Of a stretch of 10,287 nucleotides of DNA, positions 1 to 7,927 are shown piece after piece. Location: the NCBI GenBank assembly GCA_016194835.1, contig JACQAU010000229.1:1-10287 (forward strand), written 5' to 3'. A program made the position numbers and the translations under genes. The notes beneath the pieces are model-generated. The model was not told the origin of the DNA. It worked only from the letters and a program-made list of their open reading frames with translations, and ran no database searches. The stretch's first letter is position 1. Each line of letters starts with the position of its first letter. Source of the DNA: Deltaproteobacteria bacterium. GTDB lineage: Bacteria; Bdellovibrionota; UBA1018.

Positions 1-290
1 GGATGCATTACATTAAAACAATAAACGGAGTCGAAAATTGCACGGCTTGTATGCTGTGTCCAACGGTTTGTCCTGCGGAGTGTATTCACATAGTGGCAGG
101 CGAAAGACCGGATAAAGAAAAATATCCGATTTCTTTTGAGGTTGACGTTTTAAGATGCTGTTTTTGTGGTATGTGCGAAGAGGCCTGCCCAAAAGACGCA
201 ATTAAGCTCAGCAATATTTATGAAATGAGCATGTTGAAAAGAAGTGTTTATGAAAAAGATTTTTTATTAGAGCAGAGAGGACATAAGTAA
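1..290 (+). CDS. nuoI: NADH-quinone oxidoreductase subunit I (NuoI), 5'-truncated by window edge
   Basis: NuoI is the peripheral-arm subunit that holds clusters N6a and N6b and passes electrons to NuoB near the quinone site on the cytoplasmic side. Counting from the ATG at base 3, two complete 4Fe-4S motifs of the CxxCxxCxxxCP type are visible: C13, C16, C19, C23 (in CTACMLCPTVCP) and C52, C55, C58, C62 (in CCFCGMCEEACP). The ATG at base 3 is almost certainly internal. NuoI proteins normally have 140-180 residues, and the family has a conserved RG-x-H stretch just before the first cluster. Bases 1-2 are the end of a codon nGG, which could be the Gly of that stretch. The gene ends with TAA at 288-290, directly against the nuoJ start. 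The tail after the second cluster (KLSNIYEMS...) is typical for the subunit. The identification is firm; only the N-terminal part is missing. Confidence 0.95.
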   Translation, partial: MHYIKTINGVENCTACMLCPTVCPAECIHIVAGERPDKEKYPISFEVDVLRCCFCGMCEEACPKDAIKLSNIYEMSMLKRSVYEKDFLLEQRGHK

Positions 291-827
291 ATGGAGATAT
301 CGCCATTTTTTTTCTATTTATTTGCAGGCATCGCTATTACGTTTTCCTTATTTGTTGTTTTCAGCAAAAGCCCAATATCGAGTGCCTTTAGTTTGATTGT
401 AGTGTTTTTTTGTTTTGCTGCGATTTATGCTCTTTTGGAGGCCCATTTGATTGCCGCTCTTCAGATATTAGTCTATGCGGGAGCAATCATGGTTCTTTTC
501 GTTTTTGTTATTATGCTTTTGGGTGCAGACAAAGAGGTTTTAGATTTTAAGAAAAGTTCGATTTTATTAAAATTCAGCGCAGTTTTATTTTGTGGCATTG
601 GTGTGGGTGGATTTACCTGGGTTTTAAATCATTCGCCAATATTAATAGGAGCAGGACCACATTCTTTAGAAAAAATAAAAATGGTGGGCGGCAACACGCG
701 CGCAATATCTGAACTTTTATTTTCAGAGTATGTTTTACCGTTTGAGCTCACGTCGATTTTGCTTTTAGTTGGGATTATTGGTTGTGTTGCCATTGTAAAG
801 AGGAAGTCATTATGCGTACACAAATAA
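291..827 (+). CDS. nuoJ: NADH-quinone oxidoreductase subunit J (NuoJ)
   Basis: NuoJ is a membrane-arm subunit of complex I (homologue of mitochondrial ND6), next to NuoK and NuoA/H. The 178-residue protein has five predicted membrane helices at about residues 5-25, 29-48, 54-77, 91-111 and 151-169. Helix 3 contains the hallmark stretch QILVYAGAIMVLFVFVIMLL, with Y62 and G64 in the region that forms a pi-bulge in known structures. The last helix is preceded by the conserved YVLPFELTSILLL pattern. The length agrees with the family. The start ATG directly follows the nuoI stop with no spacer, and AGAGAGG at 274-280 is a usable ribosome binding site 10 bases upstream. The 3' end overlaps nuoK by 16 bases, which suggests coupled translation. 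Confidence 0.96.
   Translation: MEISPFFFYLFAGIAITFSLFVVFSKSPISSAFSLIVVFFCFAAIYALLEAHLIAALQILVYAGAIMVLFVFVIMLLGADKEVLDFKKSSILLKFSAVLFCGIGVGGFTWVLNHSPILIGAGPHSLEKIKMVGGNTRAISELLFSEYVLPFELTSILLLVGIIGCVAIVKRKSLCVHK
799..804 (+). promoter_or_regulatory. Ribosome binding site deciding the nuoK start
   Basis: AGAGGA lies 7 bases before the ATG at 812, inside the 3' end of nuoJ. It supports ATG 812 over the in-frame TTG at 782, which has no comparable signal. Confidence 0.7.
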
Positions 828-1123
828 ACCCGCAAGTTATTTTGGTGTTTGCTGCTATTATATTTTTTATTGGACTAATGGGGGTTTTGGTTCGAAAAAA
901 TATTATTATTGTTCTTATGTGTGTTGAGCTTATGTTAAACGCAGTTAATTTAACTTTTATTTCGTTTTCAAGGATTTTAAATCATCTGGGTGGGCAAGTT
1001 TCTGTGTTTTTTATTATTACTGTAGCGGCGGCAGAAAGCGCAGTGGGTCTTGGGCTTGTGATTGCGCTTTTCAGAACTTTAAGAAGTGTAGATACTGATT
1101 CTATTGAGTTATTAAAAGGATAA
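812..1123 (+). CDS. nuoK: NADH-quinone oxidoreductase subunit K (NuoK)
   Basis: NuoK is the small three-helix membrane subunit (homologue of ND4L) that carries part of the proton path between NuoJ and NuoN. The protein has 103 residues, the usual size, with helices at about 8-27, 31-52 and 63-88. Two buried glutamates are present: E39 in MCVELMLNAVNL and E75 in AAAESAVGLGL. They are 36 residues apart, the same spacing as E36 and E72 of the Escherichia coli subunit, which are needed for activity. I chose the ATG at 812 because AGAGGA lies just upstream and because it gives the normal NuoK length. A TTG at 782 is in frame but would add ten residues unlike the family (CCHCKEEV...). The gene overlaps the end of nuoJ and is followed six bases later by nuoL. 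Confidence 0.96.
   Translation: MRTQINPQVILVFAAIIFFIGLMGVLVRKNIIIVLMCVELMLNAVNLTFISFSRILNHLGGQVSVFFIITVAAAESAVGLGLVIALFRTLRSVDTDSIELLKG
1114..1120 (+). promoter_or_regulatory. Ribosome binding site of nuoL
   Basis: AAAAGGA at the end of nuoK ends 9 bases before the nuoL ATG at 1130. It supports that start in the six-base gap between the two genes. Confidence 0.6.
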
Positions 1124-1129
1124 AGAATA

Positions 1130-3064
1130 ATGTTAGGACTTATTATTGGTTTCCCGCTTTTGGGGTTTTTGGTGAACGGAATTTGGTATCTGGTTTTTCA
1201 GTCTTCACCGAGCGCTAAAAAAGCAAATTCTGTTGTTACTGGTTTGATCTCGACTCTTGCCATTTCTGTTTCGTTAGCCATATCTCTATGGTTGTTTTAT
1301 AAATTTTCACTGGTGTCAGAATCAAGTAGAGTAATAGAACAGAAAATTTTTTCTTGGATTCAATTTAGTGGGTTGCAAGTAGATTTTATCTTACGATTAG
1401 ATGCGCTATCTCTTATTTTTTGCCTGGTTATCTCTGGTGTAGGAGCGCTTATTCATCTTTACTCGATTGGCTACATGGCTCACGATAAAACACCAGGCAA
1501 ATTTTTTGCATATTTAAATTTATTTTGCTTTGCGATGCTGATTTTGGTTTTAGGGGGCTCACTGCCCGTGTTGTTTTTAGGTTGGGAAGGAGTGGGGCTA
1601 TGTAGTTACTTGCTGATTGGTTATTGGTACGAAGATTATGAAAAAGCAATAGCAGGGAAAAAAGCATTTGTAGTAAATCGTATTGGGGATTTTGGTTTTT
1701 TACTTGGTATGTTTTTAATTTTTACTTCTTTCGGGACTTTGGATTTTGAGTTTTTAAGGCTATCTGTTATTCAGGGAAACGCACCAAATTTACCGCACCT
1801 TATTGAATCAGGAACGGTTACGGCTATTTGTCTTTTATTATTTTTGGGTTGCACAGGAAAGTCAGCTCAAATTCCACTTTATGTTTGGTTACCTGACGCA
1901 ATGGCAGGACCCACACCTGTTTCTGCCCTTATTCATGCTGCTACAATGGTTACTTCTGGAATTTATTTAGTGGCGCGTATGAATTTTTTATTTTTGTTAT
2001 CGCCAACGGCTATGCAAATAGTTGCAGTTACTGGGGGACTGACTGCGGTGTTTGCTGGTACAATTGCGGTGGCGCAAACTGACATAAAGAAAATTTTAGC
2101 ATATTCAACAGTGTCGCAGCTGGGATACATGTTTTTGGGTTGTGGAGTTGGCGCTTTTAGTGCGGGGGTTTTTCATGTGGTGACGCATGCATTTTTTAAA
2201 GCGCTTTTATTTTTAGGTGCAGGTAGTGTGATTCATGGCATGCACGAAGAACAAAATATTTTAAAAATGGGAAATTTAAGAAAACACATGCCAAAAACCT
2301 ATCTTGTATTTTTAGTGGCATGGCTGGCTATTTGCGGTATTCCTCCTTTTTCTGGTTTTTTTTCAAAGGACGAAATTTTATGGAAGACGTTTAGTTCCCA
2401 TGGTGGATCTATTTGGCTTTGGGTTTTGGGAGTGTTGGGTGCTATCTTAACTGCATTTTATATGACAAGGCTTTTTGTTCTGACTTTTTTAGGAGATTAT
2501 CGTGGGTCTAATGACAATAAAATACATGACTCTCCATCTGTTATGATTGTTCCGTTACAAATATTGGCGGTTTTTAGTTTGCTTGGTGGATTGATTGGTA
2601 TCCCGCATTTCAGTTGGATTGAGCATTGGCTTTTACCTGTAATACCACACCATGAAATAGAGGACCTGTCTTCACATTCTCTCGAGTGGATACTTATGGG
2701 AGTTAGCGTTTTAGTGGCTGTGGTTGGGATTGTTTTTATTTTTAGGTTTTATCGCAACCTAAACAGAGCTAATGAGTTGAAACAGAAATTTTCAAGACTT
2801 TATGAAATAATACAACATAAATGGTTTATAGATGAGATTTATGAATTTTTATTAGTAAAACCAATTCATGCTTTTTCAAAAAATCTTTGGTTAGAAATGG
2901 ATGTCGGAATCGTAGATCGTTTGATGGTTGGGTTTGGAAAATTTTCACAATGGAGTGGTCAAGGCTTAAGAGTTCTGCATACTGGTGTAGTGCAGATTTA
3001 TCTTGTTTTTGTATTGCTGGGTGCATTTTTAGCTTTAGGGTATTTAATTTATGGCATGGTTTAA
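1130..3064 (+). CDS. nuoL: NADH-quinone oxidoreductase subunit L (NuoL), antiporter-like proton pump
   Basis: NuoL is the distal antiporter-like subunit of the complex I membrane arm (homologue of ND5) and is thought to translocate protons. The 644-residue protein is slightly longer than the E. coli subunit (613) but within the family range. Key residues are visible: E153 in GWEGVGLCSYLLIGYWY (helix 5), K244 in GKSAQIPLYVWLPDAMAG (helix 7), the His/Lys-rich helix 8 region HVVTHAFFKALLFLGAG, and K413 in GFFSKDEILW (helix 12). The end carries the NuoL-specific extension: a membrane helix near 521-542, a long polar amphipathic stretch containing HKWFIDEIYEF that corresponds to the lateral helix HL, and a last hydrophobic helix near 617-641. 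AAAAGGA at 1114-1120 lies 9 bases before the ATG. The stop lies inside nuoM, a 14-base overlap. No frame damage is seen. Confidence 0.97.
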   Translation: MLGLIIGFPLLGFLVNGIWYLVFQSSPSAKKANSVVTGLISTLAISVSLAISLWLFYKFSLVSESSRVIEQKIFSWIQFSGLQVDFILRLDALSLIFCLVISGVGALIHLYSIGYMAHDKTPGKFFAYLNLFCFAMLILVLGGSLPVLFLGWEGVGLCSYLLIGYWYEDYEKAIAGKKAFVVNRIGDFGFLLGMFLIFTSFGTLDFEFLRLSVIQGNAPNLPHLIESGTVTAICLLLFLGCTGKSAQIPLYVWLPDAMAGPTPVSALIHAATMVTSGIYLVARMNFLFLLSPTAMQIVAVTGGLTAVFAGTIAVAQTDIKKILAYSTVSQLGYMFLGCGVGAFSAGVFHVVTHAFFKALLFLGAGSVIHGMHEEQNILKMGNLRKHMPKTYLVFLVAWLAICGIPPFSGFFSKDEILWKTFSSHGGSIWLWVLGVLGAILTAFYMTRLFVLTFLGDYRGSNDNKIHDSPSVMIVPLQILAVFSLLGGLIGIPHFSWIEHWLLPVIPHHEIEDLSSHSLEWILMGVSVLVAVVGIVFIFRFYRNLNRANELKQKFSRLYEIIQHKWFIDEIYEFLLVKPIHAFSKNLWLEMDVGIVDRLMVGFGKFSQWSGQGLRVLHTGVVQIYLVFVLLGAFLALGYLIYGMV

Positions 3065-4619
3065 TTCACATTTATTAACTAATGTTGTTTTTTCCCCGTT
3101 ATTGTGGGCGGGTTTAGGATTTCTTATTCCTGTAAGCAAACAGTATGAGGCAGGTTTTCTAAAATTTTGGACCCTTGTTGGCACTATTATTACTTTTATA
3201 TTTTCCGTAGTGCTTTATATCCAGTTTGACCCAAATGTTTTTGAGTTTCAATTTATTGAGTTTGTGCCATGGATTGCAGAGCTTGGTATCTCTTATCATT
3301 TTGGAATAGACGGAATTAGCCTTTGGTTAATTTTATTAACTACCTTTTTATCTCCAATTGTTATTTTGTCTTCTTTTAGTGCCATAGGGCATCGCCTAAG
3401 GGAGTACTATTTTTTACTTCTGGTATTAGAAAGCGCGATGCTTGGGGCGTTTGTTAGTTTGGATTTGTTTCTTTTTTATGTATTTTGGGAAGTTATGCTA
3501 GTTCCCATGTACTTTCTAATTGGTATTTGGGGAGGAAAAGAGCGTATTTATGCAGCGTTAAAATTTTTTCTATTCACAGTGGTTGGGTCTCTTTTGATGT
3601 TAGTTGCGATTTTTTATTTGGCATATTTACATAAAATACAATTTGGTGTTTATTCCGCGTCTATTTTAGATTTGTATCGTGTTAGGACTTTGGCAAATGG
3701 GATTTTTTCACCACAAGCGTTATTGTTTCTGGCTTTTGCTTTAGCTTTTGCTGTGAAAGTGCCTATGTTTCCACTACACACATGGCTGCCAGATGCCCAT
3801 GTGCAAGCTCCCACTGCGGGAAGTGTGATTTTGGCCGGTGTTTTATTAAAGATGGGAGGTTATGGCTTTATTCGGTTTGCTTTCCCACTTTTTCCGGAAG
3901 CTGTTCGGATATTTCAGGTGGCGTTCTTAATTTTAGGAACTACAGCGGTTTTATATGGCGCGTGGGTGTCGATGGTTCAGCCAGATATAAAAAAGCTAGT
4001 TGCTTATTCTTCTGTTAGTCATATGGGTTTTGTAATAATTGGATTATTTTCGTTAAATTCGATTTCTGTAACGGGTTCTATATATCAAATGTTAAATCAT
4101 GGTATTTCGACGGGTGGGTTGTTTCTTTTGGTTGGGATTTTGTATGAACGTAGGCACACGAGAGAAATAAAAGATTTTGGCGGAATCACGCGGGTGATGC
4201 CTCTGTTTAGTGTAGCTTTTATGATTACTGCGCTCTCTTCGATTGCACTACCGGGTACTAATGGCTTTATTGGTGAGTTTTTAATTTTACTTGGCACGTG
4301 GAAAGAACACCCTATGCTTGCCGGAGTAAGCGCACTTTGTGTTATTTTTGGGGCCATATACATGCTTTGGGCATTTCAGAGAATGATGTTCGGTCCTATC
4401 AAAAACAAGGAAAATGAAACGTTGAAGGACTTAAATTTTAGAGAGATCGTAGTTATAGTGCCAATTATCATATGTATATTTTTTATGGGAATTTTTCCAA
4501 ATTTCTTTTTCAATAAAATGAACGCTTCGGTTCAAAAATTTTTATCTCAAGCCGGTGAATCAAGCACTATTGTTTATAGATCAATACCACCACAAGAAGT
4601 TAAAAGGGCGCGGCAATGA
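3051..4619 (+). CDS. nuoM: NADH-quinone oxidoreductase subunit M (NuoM), antiporter-like proton pump
   Basis: NuoM is the middle antiporter-like subunit (homologue of ND4) of the complex I membrane arm. The protein has 522 residues, close to the family norm of about 490-510, and is strongly hydrophobic with about 14 helices. Expected functional residues are present: E147 in FYVFWEVMLVPMYFLIG (helix 5), K236 in AFAVKVPMFPLHTWLPDAH (helix 7), the repeated antiporter motif QPDIKKLVAYSSVSHMGF, and E409 in GTNGFIGEFLILLGTW (helix 12), matching E144, K234 and E407 of E. coli. Glutamate rather than lysine in helix 12 is what separates NuoM from NuoL and NuoN. The start overlaps the end of nuoL; TTTAGGG at 3034-3040 can serve as ribosome binding site. 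The gene ends in an ATGA overlap with nuoN. The polar C-terminal 30 residues (SQAGESSTIVYRS...) are not a recognised domain. Confidence 0.97.
   Translation: MAWFNSHLLTNVVFSPLLWAGLGFLIPVSKQYEAGFLKFWTLVGTIITFIFSVVLYIQFDPNVFEFQFIEFVPWIAELGISYHFGIDGISLWLILLTTFLSPIVILSSFSAIGHRLREYYFLLLVLESAMLGAFVSLDLFLFYVFWEVMLVPMYFLIGIWGGKERIYAALKFFLFTVVGSLLMLVAIFYLAYLHKIQFGVYSASILDLYRVRTLANGIFSPQALLFLAFALAFAVKVPMFPLHTWLPDAHVQAPTAGSVILAGVLLKMGGYGFIRFAFPLFPEAVRIFQVAFLILGTTAVLYGAWVSMVQPDIKKLVAYSSVSHMGFVIIGLFSLNSISVTGSIYQMLNHGISTGGLFLLVGILYERRHTREIKDFGGITRVMPLFSVAFMITALSSIALPGTNGFIGEFLILLGTWKEHPMLAGVSALCVIFGAIYMLWAFQRMMFGPIKNKENETLKDLNFREIVVIVPIIICIFFMGIFPNFFFNKMNASVQKFLSQAGESSTIVYRSIPPQEVKRARQ
4602..4608 (+). promoter_or_regulatory. 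Ribosome binding site of nuoN
   Basis: AAAAGGG sits 7 bases before the nuoN ATG, inside the last codons of nuoM. Together with the ATGA stop/start overlap it supports coupled translation of nuoM and nuoN. Confidence 0.65.
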
Positions 4620-6133
4620 ATATGGGGAATATGATGTCATTTATCAAACCAGAACTGCTTGTTTTTAATAATTTAATGTTCAAATCAAGTGCACCATATT
4701 TGTGGGTTTTATTGGGCATTGCATTTGTTATCGTGCTCAGTGTTTTAAATAAAATAAACAAAAAATGGTTTGTTTTTATATTCATGCTTGTGTTTGCGTG
4801 TTTGGGCGTACGAAGTGCTTTTCAATTAATGAACGAACCAGCCGTTTTACTGTTCAATCAAATGTTAGTTTCAGATTCGTTTGGAAGTTTTTTTAATATA
4901 CTGTTTTTAGGTTCTGCTATTATTACAGCTCTAAGTTCGTTTAGATATTTGGATAAACAGGAAATACAGCACCCAGAGTATTATATTCTGCTTTTATTGT
5001 CTTCGCTCGGCATGATGCTTATGGCTTCTGCTTTGGATTTGATTGTTTTGTTTATTGCGCTAGAAATTATGTCTTTAGCGGTTTATGTTTTAGTGGGATT
5101 TCGAAGGCACGATCGAAAATCCAACGAAGCAGCTCTGAAGTATTTTATTTTGGGCTCTGTTGCATCAGTTATATTTTTATATGGAGTAGCGCTTCTTTAT
5201 GGTGTTACTGCTACTACTCAAATTCGCGAAATTTTAAAACATGTTCACGCAAGCCAGGGCGCGATGAGCCCTCTTTTTGTGATTGGAGTTGGACTGATTT
5301 TGTTTGGTTTTTTGTTTAAGGTAGCTTGCGTGCCTTTACACATGTGGATGCCGGATGTTTATGAAGGAGCCCCTGCGCCAATTACTGGTTTTATGACAGC
5401 CGGTCTCAAGACGGCTGCTTTTGCGGCATTTATTCGTGTGTTTACTTCTTTGGGTTATGGAACAGCATTTTCTGTACAACTACAAAATCATTTTCACGAT
5501 CTTCTGTGGGTATTTGCAGTAGCAACTATGGTGGTTGGTAATTTGGTAGCACTCTTGCAGACTAATTTAAAAAGAATGCTGGCTTATTCGTCGATTGCCC
5601 ATTCTGGTTATCTTTTAGTGGGCATTTTGTCTGGCTGTTTAAACCAGGAAGGATATGCTCCGTTATTGGTGTATCTGATGGCTTATATAGTAATGAATTT
5701 AGGAGTTTTTGCGATTTTATCTTTTTTGTCATCACGAGATGACACGGGGTTGAGTTTATATGATCTGTCGGGTCTTTCCAGGCGACACCCTGTCTTTTCT
5801 TTTTGTTTAGCGGTATTTTTATTTTCTATGGCCGGACTACCTCCAACGGTTGGTTTTGTGGGAAAATATTGGCTATTTTATTCAGCTGTTCAAGCGGGCG
5901 AAGTTTCTCTTGTTGTCATTTCAGTTTTATGTAGCGCAGTTTCGGTTTATTATTATTTGAGGGTACTGGTTTACGTGTATATGCGAGACGAAGTTTCGTC
6001 TTTTGGTGAACAGAGAAGTTTGTCTATATTTTATCATTTTGCAGTAGGGCTTATGGTTATCTGTACTTTGCAGTGGGGGCTGATGCCTTCTTCTTTATTG
6101 CAAATTGCAAAGAAAGTAGTAATGAGTTTTTGA
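4616..6133 (+). CDS. nuoN: NADH-quinone oxidoreductase subunit N (NuoN), antiporter-like proton pump
   Basis: NuoN is the antiporter-like subunit (homologue of ND2) nearest the peripheral arm. The protein has 505 residues, normal for bacterial NuoN, with about 14 hydrophobic helices. Conserved residues are visible: E150 in IALEIMSLAVYVLVGFRR (helix 5), K235 in GFLFKVACVPLHMWMPDVY (helix 7), the NuoN signature YEGAPAPITGFM, the helix 8-10 stretch LKRMLAYSSIAHSGYLLVG, and K417 in TVGFVGKYWLF (helix 12), equivalent to K395 of E. coli. The ATG shares bases with the nuoM TGA (ATGA), so translation is probably coupled; AAAAGGG at 4602-4608 lies 7 bases upstream. It is the last complex I gene of the cluster. 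The next reading frame begins 5 bases after its stop. The gene is intact. Confidence 0.97.
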   Translation: MNMGNMMSFIKPELLVFNNLMFKSSAPYLWVLLGIAFVIVLSVLNKINKKWFVFIFMLVFACLGVRSAFQLMNEPAVLLFNQMLVSDSFGSFFNILFLGSAIITALSSFRYLDKQEIQHPEYYILLLLSSLGMMLMASALDLIVLFIALEIMSLAVYVLVGFRRHDRKSNEAALKYFILGSVASVIFLYGVALLYGVTATTQIREILKHVHASQGAMSPLFVIGVGLILFGFLFKVACVPLHMWMPDVYEGAPAPITGFMTAGLKTAAFAAFIRVFTSLGYGTAFSVQLQNHFHDLLWVFAVATMVVGNLVALLQTNLKRMLAYSSIAHSGYLLVGILSGCLNQEGYAPLLVYLMAYIVMNLGVFAILSFLSSRDDTGLSLYDLSGLSRRHPVFSFCLAVFLFSMAGLPPTVGFVGKYWLFYSAVQAGEVSLVVISVLCSAVSVYYYLRVLVYVYMRDEVSSFGEQRSLSIFYHFAVGLMVICTLQWGLMPSSLLQIAKKVVMSF

Positions 6134-6138
6134 TAACA

Positions 6139-7905
6139 ATGAATACGTCAGGACGGCTTTATAAAATTAGACTGACCTCTGGTAGAATTATAGGCCCGAT
6201 TGATTTCCATCGTGTTCAGCTTTTGATCTTAAAAAATCATATTACAGGTGCAGAGGTTGGTAGGATATATCCACAAGGCGATTGGGTGGATGTTAATTTA
6301 ATTTCTGAAATTGCAGAAACTTTTATTTTAAAAATAAGTGGAAAATTAGAAAAAATCTTAAAAGACGAACTTACAGATGTGGGGTTTCAAACGCAAATTA
6401 ACCAAGTGACAAAGCTTTTAACCGAAGCTCAAAATGCAATACAAATTCCTGAGGGCACACTAACAGAGGTAGAAGCCCCTGAAGACGCAGATTTAGGTAA
6501 AATAACTCCTGAAAAAATGCCAATTCAACCCATTCTGCCAGTTCGGCCAATTTGGGATGAAACGCAAACTACGGGCTCAAAAACCTTTTTTGATATTAAA
6601 GACGAAGAGAAAGAAAACATAACTCTCACACAGCTTCAGATAGCGCCTGAAAATTTACCAGAAGTAAAGAAAATTTCAGATGAGAAAACAATAGTTTTTC
6701 AAAAACAGTCAAAGCCGTTCTTTTCTAAAACAATGACGAAGCAAAAAACCAATAAATTTTTTATTTACCTCTTATTCGGAGCTGGTGTATTTTTGTTTGT
6801 TGAAGATCTTATTAGAAAAGAAACTCCCACTCCGATCATTAATAAGCCTAGGATTATTCGCCCGATTCTTCCACATTTTGCTCAAAGTAAACCGGATCCA
6901 CTTCAGAGTGAACAGATTTATAATCAGACACTAAAAGACTATTTAGAAGATACGGTAGAAGGATATAAATCAGCAGCGGATAAACTTTTGAAAGCGGTGG
7001 AGCTTGATCCTGAAAACGTAAAAGCTTTGGCTCTTCTTGCGTCAAGTTATTTAAATCTTATTGATTCTTCTAATAAAGAAGAAAATTATTTTAAAGTAAT
7101 TTCAACTCTAATTGACATGTCTAGAGTCAAGGCCGCAGATTTACAAGAAACGGTAATAGCAGACGTAGAATTTTTTGTTAATGTACACCAACCAGAGGCC
7201 GCCCAAAATAGAATTGTAGAATATGTAAAAACACATAAAACATATGATTTAATTTTATTTTATTATATTTCTTACAGCGCTTTTCATAGGGGGGATTTGC
7301 ATGGTGCAGTTAATTATTTAAGTAAGATCCCAGACACAAATGTATTTAGTTCTAAGGTCTTTTATTTGCGTGGGCTAATTTATGAAAAATTTGGCAATTT
7401 TGATGACGCTTTTTTAGAATATCAAAAAGCAATCCGACTTAATAAAAATCACGCAAAATCTTACCTAAAAATCGCTGAACTTTTATGGAACAATGGTAAA
7501 ATTCAAAGTGCACAAAAATATATAGAGTTTGTGATTCAACACGCAAATTTTTTGAGTCCTAAAGATCTTGCAAAAGGGTATTATTTAAGTGCCATTTTTT
7601 ATGAGCAATTAAATAATTGGAATTATGCTCTAGCGAGTATTGAAAAGGCAGTTTTTTTTGAATCAGACAATGCTGATTATCTTTTAGAAATATATACACT
7701 GAGAGCACGCGCTGGAGAATCAATTAAAGCCATACAGCAAGAAGCACGAATGTATTATTTTTTAGGAGAAGGGCAAAAACTTTTAAAACAAGGACAATAT
7801 CACGAAGCTTTGACTTTTTTTTTGCGGGCCAGGGAGTCTAATCTAGATTCAGCTATGCCGCTTATTAAAATCAAAATATATTCAAGTTTTAATACAGAGT
7901 TATGA
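6139..7905 (+). CDS. TPR protein with GYF-like N-terminal domain and one membrane helix, part 1 (broken by frameshift)
   Basis: Function unknown. The 588-residue frame has four parts. Residues 6-65 (SGRIIGPIDFHRV, ITGAE, YPQGDW, EIAETFI) follow the layout of GYF_2/DUF4339 domains: a G-GP turn, a helix with LI, then G-E and P-x-G-x-W. Residues 100-205 form a Pro/Glu/Lys-rich linker. A single helix at 207-225 follows KTMTKQKTNK; this charge pattern suggests the N-terminus is cytoplasmic and the remainder periplasmic. From about 260 on there are degenerate TPR helix pairs (AADKLLKAVELDPEN, YEKFGNFDDAFLEYQKAI, GQYHEALTFFLRA). I prefer the ATG at 6139, 5 bases after the nuoN stop; a GTG at 6073 is in frame but sits inside nuoN, and neither has a strong ribosome binding site, so reinitiation after nuoN is likely. 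The last nine residues (IYSSFNTEL) do not look like TPR and arise from a frame break; the array continues in the +1 frame. TPR proteins are normally scaffolds, so a role in assembly of an envelope or respiratory complex is possible but unproven. Confidence 0.8.
   Translation: MNTSGRLYKIRLTSGRIIGPIDFHRVQLLILKNHITGAEVGRIYPQGDWVDVNLISEIAETFILKISGKLEKILKDELTDVGFQTQINQVTKLLTEAQNAIQIPEGTLTEVEAPEDADLGKITPEKMPIQPILPVRPIWDETQTTGSKTFFDIKDEEKENITLTQLQIAPENLPEVKKISDEKTIVFQKQSKPFFSKTMTKQKTNKFFIYLLFGAGVFLFVEDLIRKETPTPIINKPRIIRPILPHFAQSKPDPLQSEQIYNQTLKDYLEDTVEGYKSAADKLLKAVELDPENVKALALLASSYLNLIDSSNKEENYFKVISTLIDMSRVKAADLQETVIADVEFFVNVHQPEAAQNRIVEYVKTHKTYDLILFYYISYSAFHRGDLHGAVNYLSKIPDTNVFSSKVFYLRGLIYEKFGNFDDAFLEYQKAIRLNKNHAKSYLKIAELLWNNGKIQSAQKYIEFVIQHANFLSPKDLAKGYYLSAIFYEQLNNWNYALASIEKAVFFESDNADYLLEIYTLRARAGESIKAIQQEARMYYFLGEGQKLLKQGQYHEALTFFLRARESNLDSAMPLIKIKIYSSFNTEL
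7847..7902 (+). other. Frame break (+1) inside the TPR gene
   Basis: The upstream frame ends at TGA 7903-7905, while the downstream frame is open only from 7847 (after TAG 7844-7846), so the shift lies between these points. Two AAAA runs, 7867-7870 and 7873-7876, are the best candidates: dropping one A gives LIKIKYIQVLIQSYEWDEA, which fits a TPR helix pair. A change from the first frame to the second needs one base skipped (+1) or two re-read (-2). Mutation, sequence error and recoding all remain possible. Confidence 0.8.
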
Positions 7906-7927
7906 ATGGGATGAGGCAAAAAAAGCC

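Noticed and set aside
782..811. TTG start extending nuoK by ten residues
   Set aside because: The extension is cysteine-rich, unlike NuoK, and overlaps nuoJ by 46 bases. The ATG at 812 has a good ribosome binding site and gives the family length.
4097..4363. Open frame of 88 residues on the - strand inside nuoM
   Set aside because: It lies opposite strongly conserved nuoM codons, has no recognisable domain, and is a shadow of the real gene. The same holds for the other minus-strand frames.
6073..6138. GTG start for the TPR protein inside nuoN
   Set aside because: The extra 22 residues come from nuoN codons read in another frame, and there is no ribosome binding site. The domain begins right after the ATG at 6139.
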